Assembly (NCBI RefSeq): GCF_003994415.1
Contig: NZ_CP034689.1
Coordinates: 310,001 to 374,000, forward strand
From: Achromobacter spanius
GTDB lineage: Bacteria; Pseudomonadota; Gammaproteobacteria; Burkholderiales; Burkholderiaceae_B
Direction: 5' to 3'
Length of the DNA: 64,000 bases
Made by a program: the position numbers and the translations under genes
Shown here: positions 51,001-63,000 of the stretch, piece after piece
Numbering within the stretch: position 1 is the stretch's first letter
Layout: the number at the start of each line of letters is the position of its first letter
Notes under the pieces: generated by a model
What the model saw: the letters and a program-made list of their open reading frames with translations, nothing else
What the model was told of the DNA's origin: nothing
The model's database searches: none

Positions 51001-54000
51001 CCAATGGCGGTGACGGTGCGTATCTGGGCCTGGACGATGTGCGCGTCTACAAGGTCAGTTCGCTGACCGCTGCGCAGGACCGCGACGGCGACGGCCTGGT
51101 CGACCGCCTGGATCTGGACAGCGACAACGACGGCATCACCGACAATGTTGAAGCGCAAAGCACAGCCGGCTACCAGCCACCCAGCGGCCAGGGCATGGCC
51201 ATGGTGGATGTGGATGACGACGGCCTGGACGATCGCTATGACGCCGACACCGTCAGCGTCAACCGGACCACGGAGGCCGCCAGCCTGGGCCTGACGCCAG
51301 TGGATTCCGACGCCGATGGCACCACCGACGTCTACGACGCCGACAGCGACAACGACGGCACGGCAGACGTGGCCGAACGCGGCGACGGCCAAGCCACGTC
51401 CGTCACCAGCACCACCGACACCGACCAGGATGGCCTGCTGGACATCTTTGAACACGGCACCGTCAACGACGGCTTCGATGTCCAGGACGGCAACGTCATC
51501 ACCAGTGGCAGCGGCCTGAGCGCCGCGGTTACCGGCTTCACCCTGAGCGATAGCGACGGCGACATCTTGGCCGACGGCAGCAATGCCCAGGTCTTGAGCG
51601 CCGACCTTGACTGGCGCGACAACTTCGTCGGCGTGGCCCCGCCGGTGGCGCTGGCGGATTCCGCCACCGCCGTGGAAGACACGCCGCTGTCGGTATCGGC
51701 GGCGGCAGGCCTGCTGGCCAACGACACCTTCAACCGCGACGGCAGTCTTACCGCCGCCAGCTACGACAGCAACGCCGACGGTACGCCGGACACGGCGATC
51801 ACCGTGGGAGCTGCGACCACGCTGCTGCGCAACGGCATCCCCACCGGCATCCTGACGCTGAACGCCGATGGCTCCTACACCTTCGCACCGGCCGCCAACT
51901 ACGACGGCCTGGTGCCCTTGGTGCGCTACACCATCACCACCCCCGGCGGCAGTTCCAACGGCGACCTGTCGCTTGCCATCACGCCGGTCAATGACGCGCC
52001 GGTGCTGGCGGACACCAGCTTGACGGTCGTGGGGGTCATGCCGTCCAACGGCGCGCCAAGCAACCAGGTGGGCATCCTGATATCGGACCTGGTGGGCGGC
52101 GTCACGGACGCCGACACGGGCGCGGTCAAGGGCGTGGCCGTCACGGCCATCAACAGTTCGGGCACGCTTTACTACTCGCTGAACAATGGCGCCAACTGGA
52201 CGCAGGTCACCACGTTGACCGAGGCCACGGCGCGCCTGTTGGCGGCCGATGGCGTAACGCGCCTGTACTTCCGGCCGAATACCGGCGTGGTGGGCAACGT
52301 GGCCGACGCGTTGACGTTCCGCGCCTGGGACCAGACCAGCGGCACCAATGGCGGGACGGGCGACGCCACGGTGAACGGCGCTGCGACGGCATACTCGGGC
52401 ACGACAGACACCATCCTGATGCGCGCCAACACGGCGCCAGTGCTGGATACCTCGCTGGACCTGCTCTACACCGGGCTGGAAGATGCGCCCACGCGGACTG
52501 GCGCCGTGGGCGTGCTGGTTTCCCACTTCACGGCCGGCCTGAGCGATGCGGATGCGGGCGCGCTCAAGGGTGTTGCCATCATCAGCATCACGGGCACGCA
52601 CGGCGACTGGTGGTACACGCTGGATGGCGGCACCACATGGACCGCGATGGGCTCGGTGTCGACCAGCAACGCCTTGCTGCTGCCCGACGATCCGAACGCG
52701 CGCATTTACTACGTGCCGGATCCTGGCTTCACGGGCGATGCGACCATCGAGATGTCGTTGCGCGGCTGGGACCAGAGTTCCGGCACGGCGGGCACCAAAG
52801 TCACTATCGGCACTTCCAATGCCTTCTCAAGCGCCAGTGACTCCGTCGAGGTCTTCATCACGAACGTCAATGACGCGCCGGTGCTCAACGTGGCCACGCG
52901 CAACCTGACGACCATCAACGAAGACTTGAACGCCAGCGTGCCCGCGCCCGTACCCACCGGCGCGGTCGGTACGTCGGTCAACAACTTCATCGGCTCGACG
53001 TCCGATGCGGACAGCGGTGCGCTGACGGGCGTCGCCATTGTGGGCGCGGACGCCACCAATGGCACGTGGTGGTATTCGATCAACAACGGCACGAACTGGA
53101 CACAGATGAGCGCGGTGTCCGACACCAGCGCCTTGCTGCTCATCAACAGCAGCAATTCGCGCGTGTACTTCCGCCCCAACGCGGATTACAACGGCACGGC
53201 CCCACTGACGATCCGCGCCTGGGATCAGACCAGCGGTGCAAATGGCGCAACGGCCGACGCCAGCGTCAACGGCGGAGACACCGCCTTCTCCAGCATGACG
53301 GCGTCGGTCGGTCTGCTCATCAATGCCATCGCCGATATCGCGCCGGACACGCTGGTCAGCACCGAAGACACCGCGGTGATCATCAATGTGCTGGGCAACG
53401 ATACCTTCGAGAACAGCGGCCGTTTCATTTCGGCCATCAATGGCACCGCGATCACCGCGGGCGGGGCCGCCGTCAGCGTGGCGAACGGGTCGGTGGTGTT
53501 GAACGTCGACGGCACGCTGACCTTCACGCCAAATGCCGATTACCCTGGAAATCTGGCGTCGGGCACCGTAAATTTCACGTACACCGTGACGTCCGGCGTG
53601 ATGACCGAGACCGCCAACGTGATGATTACCGTGACGCAGGTGCAGGATGCGGCGCGCGTGGATCTGAATGGGGCGACGGCGGGTTTCGACCACAGCACGA
53701 CTTACGATCAAACCACCATCAGCATTGGCAACCTGGTGTCTGTCACCGATCCCGAGAACCAAAACCTGAGCTCGATGACGATCACCTTGTCGGGCGCCAC
53801 GGCGGCTGACGTCCTGGCGCTGGGCGGCGCCGCGCCCGGCATTACGGCCAACTACAACAGCGGCACGGGCGTGCTGACACTGACGGGCAACACCACGCTG
53901 GCCAATTACCAGACCGCGCTGGGCCTGGTCACGTTCACCACGACGTCCACTTCGGCCACCACGCGCACCATCTCGGTACAGGCCACGTCGGTGGCGTTTC

Positions 54001-57000
54001 CCACCGCGTCCAACGTGGCGGTCACCACCATCACGCTGCTTGATTCCGACGGCGATGGGGCGACCAATCTGGCCGACATCGACGACGACAACGACGGCAT
54101 CCTGGATATCAACGAAAGCGGTGATACCGACGGCGACGGCATCGTCGACCGCCTGGATCTGGACAGCGACAACGACGGCATCACCGACAGTGTTGAAGCG
54201 CAAACCACCGCCGGCTACTTGCCGCCCAGCGGCCAGGGCGCGTCCATCGTCGACGTGGACCTGGACGGCCTGGACGACCGTTACGACGCCGACACCGTCA
54301 GCGCCAACCGGACCACGGCGGCGGCCAGCCTGGGCCTGACACCGGTGAACACCGACGGCGATGGTCTCGCGGACTATCGGGATACCGATAGCGACAACGA
54401 CGGCGTGGCCGACGTGGCCGAACGCGGCGATGGCCAGCCCACCTCGGTCACCAGCACCACCGACACCGATCAGGACGGCTTGCTGGATATCTTTGAACAC
54501 GGCACGCCCAACGATGGCTATGCCGTGCACGACGGCAACGTCGTCACCAGCGGATCGGGCCTGGCGACCACCGTCGTCAGCTTCAACCTGGGCGACACCG
54601 ACGCGGATACGGCCATCGACGGCAGCAACGCCGTGCCGCTCACGCGCGATTTCGATTGGCGCGACGGCCTCAACAACCCCGCCATCGACTTGAATTCCAC
54701 GGTGGGCGCGGCGGATGGCCTGATCACCTACAGCACGAGCCAGATCGGCGCCGGGGCCGCCGTGAACACGGCAGCCGCCACCGCCGACGTCTCGGACATT
54801 GGCGACACCGACATTCAACAATTGGCGATTTCCGTTTCCGGCGTGCAGGATGGCGCCAACGAAATCCTGACGCTGGGCGGAACCGGCTTTGCCCTGGACG
54901 CCACGGCAACCCAGACGGTGACCGTCGACAGCGTGGACTTGCTGATCAACTACACCGTGGCGGGCGGCTTCGTGATCACGCGCAGCGGTGGGGGGGTAAT
55001 TGCCCACACCGTGCTGGACACGCTGGTGCGCGGCGCCACCTACGGCAACACGCTGTTGTCGGCTACAGCCGGCGCGCGCCTGTTTGGCTTCGTTGTGACG
55101 GACACCGGAGGCGCGACGTCCGCGTCGGCCGTGTCCACGGTGCAAGTCACCCCGGGCAACCGCCCGCCCGTGCCCGCCGACCCGGCGGTGGCGGGACAGA
55201 CTTTTGACCCGGTCACCGGCAACTATGCCGTCAGCGCCACCGAGGACACCGCCTTCAATGGCCAGGTCACGGCCACCGACGCCGACAACGACACGCTGAC
55301 CTACGCAGTGTCGACGCAACCGCTGCATGGCACGGTGGTGATCGATGCCACGACGGGCATGTACACGTACACCCCCGCCGTGGACTACAACGGCAGCGAC
55401 AGCTTCGTGGTAACGGTGTCGGACGGCTTCAGCAGCACGGTGGCGTCCAGCGTCAACCTGACGGTGGCGGCGGTGGCGGATATCGCCAACGACACGATCA
55501 CGACCAATGAAGACACCACGGCCAATATCGCGGTGAGCGGCAACGATAACTTCGATGACGCCGGGTATGTGATTACGGCCATCGACGGCATTGCGGTCGT
55601 GGTGGACACGCCGGTCGGGGTCGCCAATGGTACCGTCACGCTGAAAGCCGACGGTACCCTGGACTTCACACCGACGCCCAACTACAACGGCTTGGCCAGT
55701 TTCACGTACACCGTGACGTCGGCCGGTACGGTGGAGACGGCAACCGTCTCGGTGACCGTGACGGCGGTGGCGGATGCGCCGATGATCGTGGACCCGGCGG
55801 TGCCCGGACAGACCTTCGATCCGGCGACCGGCAACTATGCGATCAGCCTGAACGAAGACGGGGCATTCGCTGGCCAGGTCTCGGCGGTGGATGGCGACGG
55901 CGATACGCTGGTTTACGGCGTTGACACCCCCGCGACGCACGGTTCGGTGACGGTGGATTCGGCAACGGGTGCCTACACCTACACGCCGACGGCGGACTAC
56001 TACGGCAGCGACAGCTTTGTCATCAGCATCGATGACGGCGCGGGCAATGTGATCCTGTCGACGGTCACTGTGACGGTGGCGGCGGTGGTGGATATCGCCG
56101 ACGACACGGTCACGACGAATGAAGACACGACGGTCAATATCGCCGTAGTCGGCAATGACAGCTTCGAGAACGCCGGACGCACGATCACCGCCATTGACGG
56201 CATGGCGGCGGTGGTGGGAACGCCGGTCGTGGTTGCCAACGGCTCGGTCACGCTGAAGGCAGACGGCACCTTGGACTTCACGCCGGCTGCGAACTACAAC
56301 GGTTCGACCAGCTTCACCTACACCGTGGCGTCCGGCGGGGTGGTGGAGACGGCATCGGTCACGGTGACCGTCACTGCGGTGGCGGATGCGCCGATGACGA
56401 TGGACCCGGCGGTACCTGGTCAAACCTTTGATCCTGCCACGGGCAACTATGCAATCAGTCTGAACGAGGACGGAGCGTTCACTGGCCAGGTCTCGGCGGT
56501 TGATGGCGATGGCGACACCCTGACTTATGGGTTGGATACGCCGGCAACGCATGGCATGGTGACGGTGGACCCGGCAACGGGCACGTACACCTACACGCCC
56601 ACGGCGGATTACTACGGCAGCGACAGCTTCATCATCAGCATCGACGACGGCGAAGGCAACGTGACGCAGTCGACGGTAAGCGTCACGGTCGCGGCAGTGG
56701 TGGATATCGTCAACGACACGATCACGACGGACGAGGACACCCCGGTCAATATCGTGGTGGTCGGCAACGACAGCTTCGAGAATGCGGGTCGCGCCATTAC
56801 GGCCATTGACGGCAACGCAGTCGTGGTCGGTACGCCGGTCGCGGTTGCCAACGGCGCGGTGACGCTGAAGGCCGACGGCACCTTGGATTTCGCGCCGGCT
56901 GCGAACTACAACGGTTCGACCAGTTTCACGTACACCGTGACATCTGGCGGCGCGGTGGAGACAGCAACGGTCACGGTGACCGTCACCGCAGTGGCGGATG

Positions 57001-60000
57001 TACCTGTGACGGTCGACCCGGCGGTCCCGGGCCAGGTCTTTGACGCGGCCACGGGCAACTACGCGATCAGTCTGAACGAAGACGCTGTCTTCAACGGCCA
57101 GGTCTCGGCGGTTGATGGCGATGGTGACACCCTGACTTATGGGGTGGATACTCCGGCAACGCACGGCATGGTCACGGTTGACCCGGCAACGGGCGCGTAC
57201 ACCTACACGCCCACGGCGGACTACTACGGCAGCGACAGCTTCATCATCAGCATCGACGACGGCGCGGGCAACTTCGTCCTGTCGACGGTGAGTGTCACGG
57301 TCGCGGCGGTGGTGGATATCACCGACGACACGATTACGACCAATGAGGACACGACGGTCAACATCGCCGTCGTCGGCAACGACAGCTTCGAGAATGCGGG
57401 TCACGCCATCACAGCCATCGACGGCATGGCGGTGGTGGTGGGTGCGCCGGTCGTGGTTGCCAACGGCTCGGTCACGCTGAAGGCAGACGGCACCTTGGAC
57501 TTCGCCCCGGCTGCGAACTACAACGGCCTGACCAGCTTCACGTACACCGTGACGTCTGGTGGTGTGGTTGAGATGGCAATGGTCACGGTCACCGTCACTG
57601 CCGTGGCGGATGCACCGATGACGGTGGACCCGGCAGTGCCTGGCCAAACCTTTGATCCGGCCACGGGCAACTATGCGATCAGCCTGAACGAGGACGGAGC
57701 GTTCACTGGCCAGGTCTCGGCGGTTGATGGCGACGGAGATACGCTGGCTTATGGGGTGGATACCCCGGCCACGCACGGCATGGTGACGGTGGATCCGGTG
57801 ACGGGCGAGTACACCTACACACCCACGGCGGATTACTACGGCAGCGACAGCTTCATCATCAGCATCGACGACGGCGCGGGCAACATCAGCTTGTCGACCG
57901 TGACGGTGACCGTGGTAGCCGTGGCGGATATCACCGACGACACGATCACGACCGACGAGGACACGACGGTCAATATCGTCGTGGTCGGCAACGACAGCTT
58001 CGAGAACGCCGGACGCACGATCACGGCCATTGACGGCAACGCGGTGGTGGTGGGCACGCCGGTCTTGGTCAGCAATGGTTCCGTAACGCTGAAGGTCGAC
58101 GGCACCTTGGACTTCGCGCCGACAGCTAATTACAACGGTTCGACCAGCTTTACCTACACCGTGACGTCTGGCGGCGCGGTGGAGACGGCATCCGTCACGG
58201 TCACTGTCACGGCAGTGGCCGATGCACCGATGACGGTCGACCCGGCAGTCCCCGGCCAGGTCTTTGACCCGGCCACAGGCAACTATGCAATCAGCCTGAA
58301 TGAGGATGGAGCCTTCACTGGCCAGGTCTCGGCAGTTGATGGCGACGGCGATACGCTGACCTACAGCGTGTCCGCAGCTGCCACGCATGGCATGGTGACA
58401 GTCGATCCGACAACGGGTGCCTACACCTACACGCCCACGGCGGATTACTACGGCAGCGACAGCTTCATCATCAGCATCGACGACGGCGCGGGCAACATCA
58501 GCTTGTCGGCCGTGACGGTGACCGTGGTAGCCGTGGTGGATATCACCGACGACACGATCACGACCAATGAAGACATGACGGTCAATATCGCCGTAGTCGG
58601 CAACGACAGCTTCGAGAACGTCGGACGCGCCATCACCGCCATCGACGGCATCGCAGTGGTGGTGGGTGCGCCGGTCCTGGTGAACAACGGTTCTGTGACG
58701 CTGAAGGCCGACGGCACCTTGGACTTCGCTCCGGCAGCTAATTACAACGGTTCGACCAGCTTCACCTACACCGTGACGTCTGGTGGTGTGGTGGAGACGG
58801 CAACGGTCACGGTCACCGTCACTGCCGTGGCGGATGCGCCGATGACGGTGGACCCGGCGGTCCCCGGTCAAACCTTTGATCCTGCCACGGGCAACTACGC
58901 GATCAGCCTGAACGAGGACGCTGTCTTCAACGGCCAGGTCTCGGCGGTTGATGGCGACGGAGACTCGCTGGCTTATGGGGTGGATACCCCGGCCACGCAC
59001 GGCGTCGTCACGGTGGACCCGGCGACGGGTGCCTACACCTACACGCCGACGGCCGACTACTACGGCGCCGACAGCTTTGTTATCAGCATCGACGACGGCG
59101 CGGGCAATATCATCCTCTCCACGGTCAGCGTGACTGTCGCGGCAGTGGTGGATATCACCGACGACACGATCACGACCAATGAAGACACGACGGTCAACAT
59201 CGCCGTGGTCGGCAACGACAGCTTCGAGAACGCCGTGCGCAGCATCACGGCCATCGACGGCAATGCCATCTTGGTGGGCATACCGGTTGCGGTCGCGAAC
59301 GGTTCAGTCACGCTGAAGGCCGACGGCACCTTGGACTTTGCGCCGACAGCCAACTACAACGGCTCGACCAGTTTCACCTACACCGTGACATCTGGCGGTG
59401 CGGTGGAGACGTCAACGGTCACGGTGACCGTCACGGCAGTGGCCGATGCACCGATGACGGTCGACCCGGCAGTCCCCGGCCAGGTCTTTGACCCGGCCAC
59501 AGGCAACTATGCAATCAGCCTGAACGAAGACGCTATCTTCAACGGCCAGGTCTCGGCAGTGGATGGCGACGGCGATCCGCTGACCTACAGCGTATCCTCG
59601 GCTGCCACGCACGGCATGGTGACAGTCGATCCAACAACGGGTGCCTACACCTACACGCCCACGGCCGACTACTACGGTGCCGACAGTTTCATCATCAGTA
59701 TTGATGACGGCGAAGGTAACGTGACGCAGTCGACGGTGAGTGTCACGGTCGCGGCCGTGGTGGATATCACCGACGACACGATCACCACCAACGAAGACAC
59801 GACAGTCAACATCCCGGTGATCGGCAACGACAGCTTCGAGAACGCCGGACGCAGCGTCACCGCTATCGACGGCATTGCGGCTACGGTGGGGGTGCCTGTC
59901 CTGGTCAGCAACGGTTCTGTGACCTTGAAGGCCGACGGCACTTTGGATTTCGCGCCGGCTGCGAACTACAACGGTTCGACCAGCTTCACGTACACCGTGA

Positions 60001-63000
60001 CATCTGGCGGCGCGGATGAGACGGCAACCGTTACGGTCACCGTCACTGCGGTGGCGGATGCACCGATGACGGTGGACCCGGCGGTACCCGGTCAAACCTT
60101 TGACCCGGCCACCGGCAACTATGAAATCAGCCTGAACGAGGATGCTGTCTTCAATGGCCAGGTCTCGGCGGTTGATGGCGACGGCGACACGCTGACCTAC
60201 AGCGTATCCTCGGCTGCCACGCACGGCATGGTGACAGTCGATCCGGCAACGGGCGCCTACACCTACACGCCCACGGCGGACTACTACGGCAGCGATAGCT
60301 TCATCATCAGCATCGACGATGGCGAAGGCAACGTGACGCAGTCGACGGTAAGTGTCACGGTGGCGGCCGTGGTGGATATCACCGACGACACGATCACGAC
60401 GAATGAGGACACGACGGTCAACATCGCCGTAGTCGGGAACGACAGCTTCGAGAACGCCGGACGCATCATCTCGGCCATTGACGGCAACGCAGTCATGGTC
60501 GGTACGCCGGTCGCGGTTGCCAACGGTTCGGTCACGCTGAAGGCCGATGGCACCTTGGACTTCACACCCGCCACCGATTTCAACGGCCCGACCAGCTTCA
60601 CCTACACCGTGACGTCTGGCGGGGCCGTGGAGACGGCAACCGTTACGGTGACCGTCACTGCCGTGGCGGATGTGCCGGTGACGGTCGACCCAGCGGTCCC
60701 GGGCCAGGTCTTTGACCCTGCCACGGGCAACTACGCGATCAGTCTGAACGAAGACGCTGTCTTCAACGGCCAGGTCTCGGCGGTTGACGGCGACGGTGAC
60801 ACGCTGGCTTATGGGGTGGATGCCCCGGCCACGCACGGCGTGGTCACGGTGGATCCGGTGACGGGCGCGTACACCTACACCCCGACTTCCGACTACTACG
60901 GCAGCGACAGCTTCGTCATCAGCATCGAAGACGGCGCGGGCAACATCAGCTTGTCGACGGTGACGGTGGCCGTGGCCGCCGTGGTGGATATCGTCAACGA
61001 CACGATCACGACCAATGAGGACACGACGGTCAACATTGCCGCAGTCGGCAACGACAGTTTCGAGAACGCGGGTCACGCCATCACGGCCATTGACGGCATT
61101 GCGGTGGTGGTGGGCACGCCGGTCCTGGTTGCCAACGGTTCGGTCACCTTGAAAGCCGACGGCACCTTGGACTTCACGCCGGCAACGGACTACAACGGTT
61201 CGACCAGCTTTACGTACACCGTGACATCCGGCGGGGCCGTGGAGACCGCAACCGTCACGGTCACCGTCACGGCGGTGGCGGATGCGCCGATAGCGGTGGA
61301 TCCTGCGATCCCCGGCCAAGTCTTTGACCCGGCCACCGGCAACTACGCGGTCAGTCTGAACGAAGACGCGGTCTTCAACGGTCAGGTTTCGGCGGTTGAT
61401 GGCGACGGCGATACGCTGACCTACAGCGTATCCTCGGCTGCCACGCATGGCATGGTGACAGTCGATCCGGCAACGGGTTCCTACACCTACACGCCCACGG
61501 CGGATTACTACGGCAGCGACAGCTTCATCATCAGCATCGACGATGGCGCAGGCAACGTGACGCAGTCGACGGTAAGCGTCACGGTCTCGGCAGTGGTGGA
61601 TATCACCGACGACACGATCACGACGAATGAGGACACGACGGTCAACATCGCCGTAGTCGGGAACGACAGCTTCGAGAACGCCGGACGCATCATCACGGCC
61701 ATCGACGGTAACGCAGTCATGGTCGGTACGCCGGTTGCGGTTGCCAACGGTTCGGTAACGCTGAAGGCCGATGGAACCTTGGACTTCGCCCCGGCTGCGA
61801 ACTACAACGGTTTGACCAGCTTCACGTACACCGTGACGTCTGGCGGCGCGGTGGAGACGGCAAGCGTCACGATTACCGTGACTGCCGTGGCTGACGTGCC
61901 CGTGACGGTGGATCCGGCTGTGCCTGGCCAGACCTTTGACCCGGCCACGGGCAACTACGCAATCAGCCTGAACGAGGACGGAGCGTTCACTGGCCAAGTC
62001 TCGGCGGTGGATGGCGATGGAGACACGCTGCTGTATTCGGTGAACAGCGCTGCGACGCATGGCATGGTGACGGTGGACCCGGCAACGGGCGCGTACACGT
62101 ATACGCCGACGGCGGATTACACCGGTAGCGATAGCTTCATCATCAGCATTGATGACGGCGAAGGCAACGTGACGCAGTCGACGGTAAGTGTCACGGTTGC
62201 GGCGGTGGCGGATATCACCGACGACGCGATCACGACCAATGAGGACACGACGGTCAACATCGCCGTGTTCGGCAACGACAGTTTCGAGAACGCGGGTCAC
62301 GCCATCACGGCCATCGACGGCATTGCAGTGGTGGTGGGCGCGCCGGTCTTGGTCGCGAACGGTTCGGTCACGCTGAAGGCCGACGGCACCTTGGATTTCA
62401 CGCCGGCAACGGACTACAACGGTTCGACCAGCTTCACGTACACCGTGACGTCTGGCGGCGCGGTGGAGACGGCAACCGTCACGGTTACGGTCACGGCGGT
62501 GGCGGATGCGCCGATAGCGGTGGATCCAGCGGTCCCCGGCCAAGTCTTTGATCCGGCCACGGGCAACTATGCAATCAGCCTGAATGAGGACGCTGTCTTC
62601 AGTGGCCAGGTCTCGGCAGTGGATGGCGACGGCGATACGCTGGTCTACAGCGTATCCGCAGTCGCCACGCACGGCATGGTCACCGTCGATGCAGTGACCG
62701 GCGCGTACACCTACACGCCAACGGCCGACTACTACGGTGCCGACAGCTTCATCATCAGCATCGATGACGGCGAAGGCAACGTGACGCAGTCGACGGTGAG
62801 TGTCACGGTCGCTGCGGTGGTGGATATCACCGACGACACGATCACGACCAATGAAGACACGACGGTCAACATCGCCGTAGTCGGCAACGACAGCTTCGAG
62901 AATGCGGGTCACGCCATCACGGCCATCGACGGCATGGCGGTGGTGGTGGGCACGCCGGTCTTGGTCAGCAATGGTTCCGTAACGTTGAAGGCCGACGGCA

